Positions 36,289-46,516 of a DNA stretch of 64,000 bases are shown in pieces (position 1 is the stretch's first letter; the number at the start of each line of letters is the position of its first letter). A model generated the notes under the pieces. That model was not told where the DNA came from, did no database searches, and was given only the letters and a program-made list of their open reading frames with translations. Origin of the DNA: Acidobacteriota bacterium (lineage in GTDB: Bacteria; Acidobacteriota; Terriglobia; Terriglobales; SCQP01); NCBI GenBank assembly GCA_027459505.1, contig DAIDIE010000029.1, positions 181,481 to 245,480 on the forward strand, written 5' to 3'. Position numbers and translations under genes: made by a program.

Positions 36289-38670
36289 ATGCGTGCACTG
36301 CGTTGCGGATGGCTGCTGATTCTCTTTCTCTTCGTGTCGGCTGGTTGGGGGGCGCAAAATCCTCCCGGGGACTGGATCACCATGCCGGGCCTGGCGGCGC
36401 ACGGGTTTGCGGTGCTGCACTTCCGGCGGCAGTTTTCCCTGGGCGCCGTTCCCGCCCATTTTCCGGTGCAGGTGAGCGCTGACAACCGCTTTCGCCTCTA
36501 TGTGAATGGCCGCTTTGCCGGCCTGGGACCGGCCCTGGGGAATCCCTTTCGCTGGCGGTTTGAAAACTACGACCTCGCCCGATTTCTCCATTCCGGGAAA
36601 AACGTCATCAGCGCCGAGGTGTGGAACTTTGGCGAGCAGGCGGCGGAACGGCAGATGACCATGCGGACCGGCTTCCTGCTGGCCGGCAGCGGTGTCGCCG
36701 CGGTGGCGAGTACGGGAACCAGACGGTGGCAAGTCGCGCTGGAGCCCGGTATCCGCCTCCTGCCTGACAGCGCCAGCATGGCCCGCTTGCATACGTACTA
36801 CGTAGCCGGTCCAGGCGAGTTACTGGAAGGGCGCAGCCTGGACTGGGGTTGGCGGCAGCCCGGGAACCAGGGAGCATGGCAGCCCGCCACCGTGATTGAG
36901 CCCGCCGCCAGCCGGCTGCAAAACGAGCCGGGGACATGGATGCTGGAGGCTGACCCGCTGCCGGCCATGGAATTCGCCGCCGCTTCCGCAGGCGCGCTCG
37001 TGCGCAGTGAGGGTTTGCCCGGCGGCCCCCCGCCCCTTGTTCAAGGAACCGTTAATGGCTTGCGAATTCCGGCGCAGGCGCGGGTCGCTCTGCTCCTGCG
37101 AACCCCGGCGCTGCAGACTGCTTATCCGGATCTGCGCATCAGCGGAGGAGCGGGCGCCACCATTCGCCTCACCTATGCCGAGGCGCTCGTCAATAGCCAT
37201 GGCCAAAAAGGCAATCGCAATGAGATCACGGGCAAGCACATTTTTGGCGTTTACGACGAAGTTATCGCTGACGGTGGAGCACACCGCGATTACATGCCGC
37301 TGGAATGGCGTACCTGGCGGTATTTGCAACTCGATATCCGGACAGGCGCCCAGCCGCTCACTATCGACGCGCTTCGCGCATTTCGCACGGGCTATCCCTT
37401 CCGCCAGAAGGCCAGCTTCAGCAGCGACGCGGCGTGGCTGAAGCCGATGTGGACCGTGAGCTGGCGGACGGCGCGGCTTTGCGCGCACACCACCTACATG
37501 GATTGCCCCTATTACGAGCGGCTGCAGTACGTGGGAGACACGCGCATCCAGGCGCTGATTACCTATGCGATGACCGGCGACGCGCGCCTGCCGCGGCAGG
37601 CGATTCAGGCACTGCACGATTCGCTGTTGCCCGACGGGATTACCTCCAGCCGTTATCCTTCGCGCAAGCTGCAGATCATTCCCACCTTCTCGCTGATGTG
37701 GGTCGGCATGGTTCGCGACTACTGGAACTACACCGGCGACGCGGCGTTTACGCGGCAGCAGTTGCAGGTGACGCGCAGCGTGATGGATTGGTACCTGGCG
37801 CGGCAGAATGCCAACGGCCTGATGGGCAAGCTGCCCTGGTGGGCCTTTGTTGATTGGACCAGCGGCTACAAGGATGGCGTTCCACCGCAGGACGCACAGG
37901 GCGACTCCGCCGCGATTACTTTACAGTTCGCGCAAGCTTTAGGGGATGCGGCCGGCTTGGAACAGCGCCTCGGGAACGCGGAGCGGGCGCGGGAATACTT
38001 GGCTGCCCGGCGGCGGGCGTTGTCCGCCGTTTGGCGCCTGTGCTGGGATCCCGGTAAGCGGCTGATTGCCGACACCCCGCAGCACGCCACCTACAGCCAG
38101 GAGGCGAATGCGTTGGCGGTGTGGCTGGACGCGGTGCCGCGCGCGCAGCAGCGGGGGCTCATGCGCCGACTGCTCTGGCCCGAGTTGGGAGGCGCGCGGC
38201 CGGGGGCCGAACTGTCTCCGGCAGGGTACTACTTCCGCTTCTACGTGGCCCGGGCGCTCGATCACGCGGGCATGGGTGCGGATTACCTGCGGTTGCTGGG
38301 GCCGTGGAAGCAGGCGCTGGCCATGGGATTAACCACCTGGCCGGAAACGGACCCGGCCAGCACTCGCTCCGACTGTCACGCCTGGAGCGCGCATCCGGCC
38401 TACGATTTGCTGACTACGGTGGCCGGCATCCGGCCCGGGGCGCCGGGTTTTGCTCGCGTTCTGCTCATGCCGCATCTGGGAAACCTTAAACGCGTCAACG
38501 CCGCCATGCCCACTCCTCACGGTCTGGTCCAGGTGCGGTACCGGCGGGAGGGGGCGCGGCTGATGGTGGAAGCGGTGCTGCCCGCCGGGGTCACAGGGAC
38601 GCTGCGTTGGCGCGGTGCCCGGGTGGCGCTGCGGGCGGGTGAGCAGAGTGTGAGGCTGGGCGGAAGGTGA
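36289..38670 (+). CDS. Secreted GH78 alpha-L-rhamnosidase
   Basis: A 793-residue protein with a signal peptide (~1-22). The N-terminal half has the beta-sandwich domains of the family (FRLYVNGRFAGLGP, GKNVISAEVWNFGEQ). The catalytic (alpha/alpha)6 barrel contains DCPYYERLQYVGDTRIQ, in which D405, E410 and D417 have the same spacing as the catalytic carboxylates of bacterial GH78 enzymes. SDCHAWSAHPAYDLL follows near the C-terminus. It removes terminal L-rhamnose from plant glycans or glycosides. The ATG at 36289 is preferred over a TTG two codons upstream. It stands alone between two efflux operons. Confidence 0.88.
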   Translation: MRALRCGWLLILFLFVSAGWGAQNPPGDWITMPGLAAHGFAVLHFRRQFSLGAVPAHFPVQVSADNRFRLYVNGRFAGLGPALGNPFRWRFENYDLARFLHSGKNVISAEVWNFGEQAAERQMTMRTGFLLAGSGVAAVASTGTRRWQVALEPGIRLLPDSASMARLHTYYVAGPGELLEGRSLDWGWRQPGNQGAWQPATVIEPAASRLQNEPGTWMLEADPLPAMEFAAASAGALVRSEGLPGGPPPLVQGTVNGLRIPAQARVALLLRTPALQTAYPDLRISGGAGATIRLTYAEALVNSHGQKGNRNEITGKHIFGVYDEVIADGGAHRDYMPLEWRTWRYLQLDIRTGAQPLTIDALRAFRTGYPFRQKASFSSDAAWLKPMWTVSWRTARLCAHTTYMDCPYYERLQYVGDTRIQALITYAMTGDARLPRQAIQALHDSLLPDGITSSRYPSRKLQIIPTFSLMWVGMVRDYWNYTGDAAFTRQQLQVTRSVMDWYLARQNANGLMGKLPWWAFVDWTSGYKDGVPPQDAQGDSAAITLQFAQALGDAAGLEQRLGNAERAREYLAARRRALSAVWRLCWDPGKRLIADTPQHATYSQEANALAVWLDAVPRAQQRGLMRRLLWPELGGARPGAELSPAGYYFRFYVARALDHAGMGADYLRLLGPWKQALAMGLTTWPETDPASTRSDCHAWSAHPAYDLLTTVAGIRPGAPGFARVLLMPHLGNLKRVNAAMPTPHGLVQVRYRREGARLMVEAVLPAGVTGTLRWRGARVALRAGEQSVRLGGR

Positions 38671-38722
38671 GCGAAATCGCGGCAACGCCCTCCCGCCAAA
38701 CTGGGATTGGCAGCTGATTCCG

Positions 38723-39937
38723 TCACGAACTTTGCTGCTGTGATGCGCCCTTTTTGTGCGCGCTGATTTTCACCGTCGAGCCGGGACGGAGTTCTTCGCT
38801 ACCTTGCAGCACCACCTGATCGCCGGCGCCAAGCTGGCCAAAGACTTCCGTCTCCGGTCCGGTGGCCAGCCCGCTCTGTACTGGTACCCAGTCGATCTTG
38901 CCCCCACGCAAGACTTCCACGAAGGTTTCGCGAGAGCTGTTGACCACGGCGCTGCTGGGGACGAACAGCGTGGGCCGGGGGCGCTGGAAGCGCCAATCGA
39001 CCTGGGCGTACATGCCTGGATCGAGCGTCAGGCTGCGGTTATCCACATCCAGTTCCACCGGCATGGTGCGGGTGTTCGGACGCAAACTATCGGAGATGCG
39101 GCGCACCACGCCGGTGAATTGTTGGTCAGGGTGCGCGGAGACGGTGAAGGGAACGACCTGCCCGGCTTGCACGCCGGCGCTTTCCGCTTCGGGAACATCG
39201 ACAACCAGGCGCAGGCGATCGATCTGCTGCAAGCGGAACAGCGGTGTCTTGGTGGGGCCGACCAGGTCGCCGGGGCTGACTCCGCGTGAGATAATGCGTC
39301 CCGCGAAGGGAGCGGTGACGCGCAGATAGGCCTCCAGCGAGCGTACGGCTTTGAGATCGCGGGCGGCGGCGTTCTCGACCGCCTGACGCGAGGCCACCTC
39401 CGATTGATCGGCGGAGACGTTTTGGGCGGCAATGTTGATGTCGTTCTCCGCGACCGCCCCCTGCATCTCGCGCTCGGCGTTGCGCAGGCCGAGAAGGGTT
39501 CCCTGGTCGCGGCGCAGGTTGGCCTCGGCCTGCAGGGTGCGGGCGCGGGCTGCGGAGAGGCGCTGCTCGGCGGCGGCGGCGCGGGCGACCAGATCGGGTG
39601 CGTCAATCGTGGCCAGAACCTGTCCGGCGCGCACATCCGAGCCCCGGTCTACGTAGAGCTTGTCCGCAAAACCCATTTCGTGCGCCTGGATGCCGGTGTC
39701 CTGAAAGGGCTGCAACTCGCCCGGCAACGAGAGGTGGACCTGCGGGCGCTCGGCCCTGACAGTGGCGAGCTGAACTTCGGGCAACACGGAAATGGCGCTG
39801 CCAGCCTGGACGCTCTGATGACAGCCGCTCAACAGTCCAGCCATCGCGAGCAGTGAGAGCGTGAGCAGGCGGCGGGAGACCCTAAATTTTGGAATAGACA
39901 TTGGAATAGATTTTGCAAGTGCGTTTCGATTAGGCAT
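38723..39937 (-). CDS. RND efflux periplasmic adaptor, lipoprotein type
   Basis: A 404-residue membrane-fusion protein. The N-terminus has a lipoprotein signal with the lipobox LLSGC. Lipoyl halves (DKLYVDRGSDVRAGQVLATI and VTAPFAGRIISRGVSPGDLV) flank a helical hairpin, and beta-barrel strands follow (PVELDVDNRSLTLDPGMYA). The ATG at 39937 lies 11 bases after the RND stop with GAGAG upstream; an internal ATG at 39901 is an alternative. It is the third gene of the minus-strand operon TolC-RND-MFP. Confidence 0.9.
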   Translation of the reverse strand: MPNRNALAKSIPMSIPKFRVSRRLLTLSLLAMAGLLSGCHQSVQAGSAISVLPEVQLATVRAERPQVHLSLPGELQPFQDTGIQAHEMGFADKLYVDRGSDVRAGQVLATIDAPDLVARAAAAEQRLSAARARTLQAEANLRRDQGTLLGLRNAEREMQGAVAENDINIAAQNVSADQSEVASRQAVENAAARDLKAVRSLEAYLRVTAPFAGRIISRGVSPGDLVGPTKTPLFRLQQIDRLRLVVDVPEAESAGVQAGQVVPFTVSAHPDQQFTGVVRRISDSLRPNTRTMPVELDVDNRSLTLDPGMYAQVDWRFQRPRPTLFVPSSAVVNSSRETFVEVLRGGKIDWVPVQSGLATGPETEVFGQLGAGDQVVLQGSEELRPGSTVKISAHKKGASQQQSS

Positions 39938-39948
39938 ATGAGCTCTCG

Positions 39949-42900
39949 TTAGTTCGCGTTGCCGGACTCGTCCTCTTCGTGTTCCCATAGCCGGGGTTTG
40001 ACCGGATCGGTCTCGTGTCCCATATCGGCGGGATGCAGCGAGGGAGAGGCGACGCTGACGTTTTCCTGGATTGCGGTGAAGATCAAGGGCAGCAGGAAAA
40101 GGGTGGCGCAGGTGGAGGCGATGAGGCCACCGATGACGGCGCGCCCCATCGCGGCGCTCTGTTCGCTGCCGCGCTCCAGGGCCAACGCCAGGGGAATCAT
40201 GCCGACCACCATAGCGCTGGTGGTCATCAGGATGGGGCGCACGCGCATTCCGGTGCCGATGATGGCGGCGCGGGCGGTGATGGTTTTCAAAAAGGCGGGA
40301 CCGGCGCCGGCTTGCGGATCGCAACCCAGCTCGCGGCGGCGGTCTTCGGCGACGGCGACCAGCAGGATGCCGTTGGCGACGGAGATGCCCACCGCCATGA
40401 TGGTTCCCATGTAGGACTCCATGTTGAGGGTGGTGCCGGTCAGCAGCAGCATGAGCAGCACGCCGCACAGCACCGCGGGAACCATAGCGAGGATGAGCAG
40501 CGCCATCCGCCAGGACTGAAAGGCGGCGGTGAGCAGAAGCAGGATGGCGGCAACCGAAAGCAGTAGGCCGATCTGGAGCTTGCTCATGGTCTGTTGCAGC
40601 GGCAGGATTTGTCCGACCGATTGCACCTCCACGCCGTGCGGCGGTGGCGGCGCATCGCGCAGGACGCGCGCCACCGCCGCGCCGGCGCGGCCCAGATCGA
40701 CATCGCCGTTGAGATTGGCGGTAAGACTAACCATGCGGTGCAGGTTGTAGTGATCGACCTCGGCGGGCACCGTGCCCAGATGGGGTGTTACCACGTCCTG
40801 TAGCAGCAGTGGGCGATGGGTGGGATCGAGGGAGCGCCCGGCGATGTCCTGATTGCCGGGGCTTGCAGTGCGCGCCACGGTTGTGGCCAGCGTAACTCCA
40901 CTGAGTGCGTCGATGGAAGCCATTTGCGCGGGCGGAACCGTGAGTTGCACCTGGTACGTTACGCCGGTGGCCGGATTCTGCCAGAAGTTGCGGGCGATGA
41001 ACCGGCTGGAGGCAGTAACTTCTGTGAGGGAGCGGCCCACCGTGTCGAGTGAGACGCCCAACTGTCCGGCACGGCGCCGGTTCAGGTCCACCAGTACGGC
41101 GGGATAATCGCGGGGCTGGCCATATTGCACGTCCGCCAGCTCGGGAAGCGCCGCGAGACGCTGCTTCAAAATGCGTGCGTAGGCATGATCGGCTTCGCGA
41201 TCGAGACCACTGACGTTCACCGAGATGGCGGTGGGAGAGCCCAGGTTCATGACCTGGCTGATCAGGTCGCTGGGCTCGAAGGAGACATCCACACCCGGCA
41301 GTTGCTGGCGAATGCGTTTCCGCAAGCGCTTTTCCAAAGCCGCAACGCGCACGCCGGCCCCGCGGCGCAACTCGACCTGCATGATGCCGTCATGACTGCC
41401 GCTGGTCCAGAGATAAATGAGGTTGACGGGATACGAACGGGGCTGCGCGCCGGCGTAGCCCAGGGTATTGGCCACATTGCCGCGCCCGGCTTCCTCACGC
41501 AGGATGGTTTCCACTTGGCGATAGATCTGCTCGGTGCGTACCACGTCGGTGCCGGCTGGCGCGTGGATGTGCATTTGGAACTGGCCGGAATCCACGCGGG
41601 GGAAAAGGTCGGTTCCAACTACGCGGAGCAGGAAGACAACCGCCAGCAGAGAGCCGGCAAAATAAGCAATGAGAATGCCGCGGCGGCGGGGCAGAGCGCT
41701 TTCGATGGCGCCCTCCAGGCCATGGCGCAGGCGCGTCATCAGGCTGCTGGGATCCTCATGGTGGCGCTCTTCATGTTCCGGCAGCATTTTTACCGCCAGA
41801 ATCGGGAGCAGCGTCAGCGAGAGCATGTAGGAGGCCACCATCGCAAACCCCACCGCTAGCGAGAGCGGCACAAACAGCGATCGGCTCACTCCCTCCATGA
41901 AAAACGAGGAGAGAAAGACCGCATTGACGCTGAGCATGGCCAGCAGCAGCGGCGTCCGCACTTCCTTGCAGGCTTCCAGCACGGCGCGCCGCAAGGGCTT
42001 GCCGGCCGCCAAATGGGTGTGAATGTTTTCGATGGCGACGGTCGCCTCATCGACCAGGATTCCGATCGCCAGCGCCAGTCCGCCCAGCGTCATGATGTTG
42101 AGCGTCTGCCCCGTCAACCACAGCGCCGCCAGGGCGGAGAGCAGGGAGAAGGGAATGATGATGACGACAATCAGCGAGCTGCGGCGGTCGCGCAGGAAAA
42201 GCCAGATCACTCCCGCGGTGAGCAGCGCTCCCAATAACCCTTCAATGAACAGGCTGTGGGTGGCGTCGCGAACGATGACCGACTGGTCGAAGCGGAAGTG
42301 CACTTGAACGTCGGAGGGAAGTTGCGCGCGGATTTGGGGCAGCGCGTCTTTGACCTCGTTAACCACCGTCAACGTGGAGGCGCCGCCGCGCTTGGTGACG
42401 GGAATATAAACCACGCGTTTGCCGTTCAATTCAGCAAACCCGCTCACGACGTCGGCGCCGAGGTCCACGGTGGCCACATCGCGCAGGAACACCGCGGGGC
42501 CGCTGCCGGTCCGCAGCGGGATGTTGAGCAGTTCATGGTAGTCGGGTACCACCGAGTTCAGCCGCACCATACGGTTTTCATCGCCAAGGCGCAGGTTTCC
42601 GGAGGGAAGGACAACGTTACCGCTGACGACCGCGGTGAGCACCGCGTCGGGAGAGAGCCCATACGCGCGGAGTGCTTGCGGGTTGAGGTTGACGACCACC
42701 GAGCGGGGATTGCCGCCAAACGGCGCGGGCACCGCCAGCCCGGCCAGTCCGGCCAACACCGGCCGCACGCGCACTTGCGCCAGGTCATCCAGGTCGGGAG
42801 CGGTGCGGTGCGGGCTGGAGAACACCAGATCCCCGACCGGGACGCTCTCCGCGTCAAAGCGCATGACGTAAGGGGCGACGATGCCCTTGGGCATATAAGC

Positions 42901-43248
42901 TTGAGCGCGGCCTACATAGCTGATCGTTTCCGCCACCGCCTGCGGCATGTTGGTGCCCGGCTTGAAGACTAGCTTGATCACCGCCATGTTCTGGATGGAA
43001 CGCGACTCGATGTGATCCAGCCCGGTCAGGTAGAGGAAGTTGGTCTCATAGTAGTTGACGACATAGCCCTCCATGTCGGTGGGGGCCATGCCGCCAAACG
43101 ACTGGGCGACGTAGATGACGGGCATGTCGAGGCTGGGAAACACGTCCATCGGCATGCGATTGAGGGCCATGGCGGCCAGTAACACCATCGCGGCGGCGGC
43201 GACAAAGACGGTCCAGGGGCGGCGAAGTGCGGATTCAAGCAGGTTCAT
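39949..43248 (-). CDS. RND efflux permease (second system)
   Basis: A 1099-residue 12-TM RND transporter, only distantly related to the pair at 28-34 kb. TM4 reads LAIGILVDEATVAIENI, so the first relay Asp is kept and the second is Glu. TM10 reads GISVANGILLVA. It ends with an acidic tail (EHEEDESGNAN). The TolC gene overlaps its start by four bases and the adaptor follows by 11 bases. It could serve hydrophobic toxicants; no substrate is evident. Confidence 0.92.
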   Translation of the reverse strand: MNLLESALRRPWTVFVAAAAMVLLAAMALNRMPMDVFPSLDMPVIYVAQSFGGMAPTDMEGYVVNYYETNFLYLTGLDHIESRSIQNMAVIKLVFKPGTNMPQAVAETISYVGRAQAYMPKGIVAPYVMRFDAESVPVGDLVFSSPHRTAPDLDDLAQVRVRPVLAGLAGLAVPAPFGGNPRSVVVNLNPQALRAYGLSPDAVLTAVVSGNVVLPSGNLRLGDENRMVRLNSVVPDYHELLNIPLRTGSGPAVFLRDVATVDLGADVVSGFAELNGKRVVYIPVTKRGGASTLTVVNEVKDALPQIRAQLPSDVQVHFRFDQSVIVRDATHSLFIEGLLGALLTAGVIWLFLRDRRSSLIVVIIIPFSLLSALAALWLTGQTLNIMTLGGLALAIGILVDEATVAIENIHTHLAAGKPLRRAVLEACKEVRTPLLLAMLSVNAVFLSSFFMEGVSRSLFVPLSLAVGFAMVASYMLSLTLLPILAVKMLPEHEERHHEDPSSLMTRLRHGLEGAIESALPRRRGILIAYFAGSLLAVVFLLRVVGTDLFPRVDSGQFQMHIHAPAGTDVVRTEQIYRQVETILREEAGRGNVANTLGYAGAQPRSYPVNLIYLWTSGSHDGIMQVELRRGAGVRVAALEKRLRKRIRQQLPGVDVSFEPSDLISQVMNLGSPTAISVNVSGLDREADHAYARILKQRLAALPELADVQYGQPRDYPAVLVDLNRRRAGQLGVSLDTVGRSLTEVTASSRFIARNFWQNPATGVTYQVQLTVPPAQMASIDALSGVTLATTVARTASPGNQDIAGRSLDPTHRPLLLQDVVTPHLGTVPAEVDHYNLHRMVSLTANLNGDVDLGRAGAAVARVLRDAPPPPHGVEVQSVGQILPLQQTMSKLQIGLLLSVAAILLLLTAAFQSWRMALLILAMVPAVLCGVLLMLLLTGTTLNMESYMGTIMAVGISVANGILLVAVAEDRRRELGCDPQAGAGPAFLKTITARAAIIGTGMRVRPILMTTSAMVVGMIPLALALERGSEQSAAMGRAVIGGLIASTCATLFLLPLIFTAIQENVSVASPSLHPADMGHETDPVKPRLWEHEEDESGNAN

Positions 43249-44813
43249 GATTGCTGCTCCTGTGCGCCGCTGGGTGCGGATTGGAGAGGCGAAGATGTGT
43301 GCGAATGGGCTGGTTCATTCGTCGTGGGTATACTTCCGGGCTTAGCGGGAGGCAGGGGCTGCGCTTGCACAGCGCGCACCTGCTCCAGAAACGGCGTGAG
43401 GCTGCCGCTGGCATAAGAAAGCTGCAGCAGGGCGCGCCACACGCCCAGCCGCGCCAGCACGTCGTCGCTCTGCGCCTGCAAAAGGACCTGCTCGGCGTCG
43501 CTAACGTCGACGATTCCCACCAGCCCGGCGCGATAGCGGGCTAAGGCCTGCCGCTGACTGGTGTCGGCGGCGACCAGCCGCTGAGCGGCTAAATCCGCCA
43601 CTTCCCGGGCCGAGGCGAGGCGGGTGAGGGCCTGCTGATACTGCAGCGTCAGTTGCTGCCGCAACTGCACGCTGCGCGCGTGCTGCTCCTCGCCTCGCAG
43701 AATTTCCACTCGCTTCCGGACGCGGTTACGCGCCCAACGGGTGAAGTTGAATTCCACTCCTGCGCCGAGTGCCCAATTGCCCGCGCTGTCGGGCGCCAGT
43801 CCGGCCAGTGAGGCGGGTGGGTGCGGTGAGTTGGTTACATCGGTGCCGCGAGTGAAGGCCGCGCCCAGCAGGTAAAAGCGGGGCAGAGAAGAAAGGCTCA
43901 CGCCGCGAATGGCGAAGCGCTGCGCGGCTTCGGCCTGCAGTTGCGCCTGGGTGAGCGGATTCAGATCCAGTCTGGGTGCGATCGCTTCGTCCCCAGGGGT
44001 TTTGCGCAGCAGGCCGCCGGTGGTGATCTCCGGTTGTGTCCCCGCCATTCCCATTGCGGCGCCCAACGACTCTCTTTGCAGGTCCACGTTGGCCTGGGCG
44101 CGAGTCAGCCCAATGCGTGCCGTGGCCAACTCGGCCTGCGAGCGGGAGCGGTCGGCGCCGGGACGGAGTTTCTGGTCAACCAGGGCGCCGACGATGCGAT
44201 CCAGCGTGTTCCAACGCTGGGCGTCTCCTTGCGTGACGAGGACCTCCTCGCGCGCGGCGGCGACGCGCAGGAAGGCGTCGGCCGCGTTCGCGGCGGCCTG
44301 CAAACGGGTGGCGTCGTAGAGTGACTCATACTGTCGCGCCTGTGCCCGAGTCTGCTGAACAATGGCGCCCCGCCGGCCGAAATCCAGTGGCTCCCAGGCG
44401 GCGCTCACTCCCTGCGCGCTGGTGGTGTAGCCCTGCATTCCGTAAAGCTTGGGGGCCGAGCCGCTGATCGATGGCAAGCCGCTGGGAAACAGCAGTCCGG
44501 GAACATTGTTGTCCGTTGCCCGGTCGAACTGGCTGGTGTAGAGCGCGTTGGGAAGATACTGGGTTCGCGTCAGGGCAATGGTTTCGCGGGCGCGCGCGGC
44601 GCGCCGCGCCGCTAGCAGCGTAGCCGGGTCCTGGCGCTCGGCCTGGCTCACTGCTTGTTGCAGCGTCACTGCCGCGGGCGCCGCCTGCGCAGACCCGCTT
44701 GTCATGGGACTGGTCTGCCCCAGCAGTGCTGCTGCATGCAGCAGCACGACTCCGGGCAGTGCGATCCAGCCGGGCCGCTCTGTTCGTTTCAGCAATCGGG
44801 AACGTTTCAACAA
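43245..44813 (-). CDS. TolC-family outer-membrane protein (second system)
   Basis: About 522 residues. It has an N-terminal signal (KRSRLLKRTERPGW, then a hydrophobic core and a QTSPM region) and two OEP repeats (VTLQQAVSQAERQDPATLLA; LTRAQANVDLQRESLGAAMG; ALARYRAGLVGIVDVSDAEQ). A TTG at 44813 (or 44810) is chosen because GAGGAA lies just upstream; the frame stays open to an ATG at 44945 but that extension has no signal-like character. It is the first gene of the operon; its stop overlaps the RND start. Confidence 0.85.
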   Translation of the reverse strand: MLKRSRLLKRTERPGWIALPGVVLLHAAALLGQTSPMTSGSAQAAPAAVTLQQAVSQAERQDPATLLAARRAARARETIALTRTQYLPNALYTSQFDRATDNNVPGLLFPSGLPSISGSAPKLYGMQGYTTSAQGVSAAWEPLDFGRRGAIVQQTRAQARQYESLYDATRLQAAANAADAFLRVAAAREEVLVTQGDAQRWNTLDRIVGALVDQKLRPGADRSRSQAELATARIGLTRAQANVDLQRESLGAAMGMAGTQPEITTGGLLRKTPGDEAIAPRLDLNPLTQAQLQAEAAQRFAIRGVSLSSLPRFYLLGAAFTRGTDVTNSPHPPASLAGLAPDSAGNWALGAGVEFNFTRWARNRVRKRVEILRGEEQHARSVQLRQQLTLQYQQALTRLASAREVADLAAQRLVAADTSQRQALARYRAGLVGIVDVSDAEQVLLQAQSDDVLARLGVWRALLQLSYASGSLTPFLEQVRAVQAQPLPPAKPGSIPTTNEPAHSHTSSPLQSAPSGAQEQQS

Positions 44814-45529
44814 GGTTTCCTCTTCGGCAACACCGGCTTGTGCGGGTGCGGGACGATGAATGGCTGCGTAATTGCAGCCGCTGTGAACGGTACAGCGGTG
44901 GGACAGCTCTGCCGCGGGCCAGCAGGGTTGTGGCTCAAACCTCAAGCCTTTGCCCCTGGACCGGGATGTTTAATCCCCAGGGACACTGCTGTAGCCGCCT
45001 GCAGGGCGGCGTTGTCATTAGGAGCGACCACCGAGTCCTCCCTGTGGGAGGAGATCGCAGGTGGAGGGCGGCTTCACGGTCTCACTGGAGAACGTGCCAG
45101 CGACCAACGGGAGGGGGGCAGCCTGAAGGAGACGAGGCCGTGCCTCCAACCTGGAATAGAAATGTCCGGATGGGCGCGGGAAGCCGCAGAGGCTTCTGTC
45201 TGCCCAGTTGTGGCTAGGCGAAGGTGGGCGGACGGGTGCGGTAACAACGCCGCCACGCGATGCGGCAGGGAGCGTGAAAATCGCTGTTGACCAGGGAATG
45301 GGCTGGTCTGGCAGCCGTGCTCAGCAGACCCCAGAGAAGCAGTACCGGCGCGACGCCGCACATGGTGCGAACGATCCGATGCCGGTGGGGTGCCGACGGT
45401 ATCGTTACCATGGTAACGATGAGTAGCAGAAGGAGAGTAAGCTGTAGCGCTCTCCAGATGAAACTGCGCCAGGTCATTGCTGGGTTTCAGTATACATGGA
45501 AGTGAATAGCTAACAGTGAACTGCCAAAG
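44814..45529. other. Long divergent intergenic region with a 20-bp palindrome
   Basis: 716 bases between the second efflux operon and the methyltransferase gene. No protein with recognisable features is encoded. A minus-strand frame at 45214-45477 (87 codons) has a hydrophobic N-terminus but no ribosome site. The perfect palindrome at 45401-45420 is the one clear structure. Confidence 0.5.
45401..45420. promoter_or_regulatory. Perfect 20-bp palindrome, candidate operator
   Basis: ATCGTTACCATGGTAACGAT is its own reverse complement over all 20 bases. Size and symmetry fit a dimeric repressor site (TetR- or MarR-like). It lies ~590 bases upstream of the second efflux operon (minus) and ~130 bases upstream of the methyltransferase (plus). 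No matching regulator gene is adjacent. Confidence 0.45.
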
Positions 45530-46303
45530 GTGTGCCGTTGCTTAGCTCGGCTCTTGCGAGGTGATCCCAAGAGAGTACAGGATATCCTGTTGACCAGTCG
45601 TATCCATTCAAACAAGTCTTTACCACGTCCTGCGAGCGTGCGCGGTTACCGGCGCATACGCTTTTGGCGCGGGGTTTACGACCTTTGGGCGCCGGTATTC
45701 GATCCGGCACTCAGCATCGCCAATTTCCTGCTCGGATATGACGATCCCAGCGAGCGCGAAAATCTGGTCAGTCTGCTGGGACTGCGCCCAGGAGACTCGG
45801 TTCTGGAGGTCGGCGCCGGAACCGGGCGTAACCTTTCATTTCTACAGGCCCTGACCCGTAACCAGCATGGCGGGCAGGCCGGCGGACACAACCCCGAGTC
45901 CAGGGCCCCACTTGTGGTGGCTCAGGACCTGTCGGGAGGGATGCTGCGCCGCCTTTCATGCGCCTGCCGCGTGCAGAGCATGGCCGAGGCGTTGCCTTTT
46001 TCCGCCAACAGCTTCGATGCCGTCCTTCATTACGGAGCTCTCAACGTCTTCGGCGACCCCGGCGCTGCTTTGGCGGAGATGCTGCGGGTGGTGCGCCCCG
46101 GGGGTTGGGTGGTGGCCAGCGATCAGGGCATGCGGGAAGAGAACCGCCATGGCTGGCGTTTCCGTGTCGCCCGCGGCTTCATCCCTTTTTTCGCCCGCAG
46201 GCCGCCGCTCGATCTGGTTCCAGCCGAGGCCGAAGACGTGGAGTTGCATTGGCTCTGGCGGGGAGATTGCTTCGCAATCCGCTTCCGCAAGCCGGTGGAG
46301 TAG
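45530..46303 (+). CDS. Class I SAM-dependent methyltransferase
   Basis: About 257 residues with the Methyltransf_11 pattern. Motif I is VLEVGAGTGRNL. Motif II-like LVVAQDLSGGML, motif III AEALPFSANSFDAVLHYGAL and LRVVRPGGWVVASD follow. The N-terminal YDLWAPVFDPAL resembles UbiE/COQ5-type enzymes, so quinone or lipid methylation is possible. The GTG at 45530 gives the full frame; a TTG at 45590 with AGGA upstream is an alternative start. The acceptor is unknown. Confidence 0.8.
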   Translation: MCRCLARLLRGDPKRVQDILLTSRIHSNKSLPRPASVRGYRRIRFWRGVYDLWAPVFDPALSIANFLLGYDDPSERENLVSLLGLRPGDSVLEVGAGTGRNLSFLQALTRNQHGGQAGGHNPESRAPLVVAQDLSGGMLRRLSCACRVQSMAEALPFSANSFDAVLHYGALNVFGDPGAALAEMLRVVRPGGWVVASDQGMREENRHGWRFRVARGFIPFFARRPPLDLVPAEAEDVELHWLWRGDCFAIRFRKPVE

Positions 46304-46516
46304 AGTTGTCCCGCGCCGCTCGCCACTAGCGACGTCCGTGTTCGCCGCCGAGCGAATCGTTGGGTTATCTTCCCCCCCCCGTCCCGACGTTTTCTGCTTC
46401 CCGAATCCCATCCCCCCAATCCCGTCCCCCGGCAGAAACAGCGGCCGTGCCGCCGCCATCCAAGCGGTCGGTGAGCCCTCCGGCTAGGGGAGTAGACTGA
46501 GCCGAGAGGGGGGCTT

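Noticed and set aside
45214..45477. Minus-strand 87-codon frame with a hydrophobic N-terminus
   Set aside because: No ribosome site, an Arg/Pro-rich remainder, and the DNA contains the 20-bp palindrome, which suggests regulatory rather than coding use.
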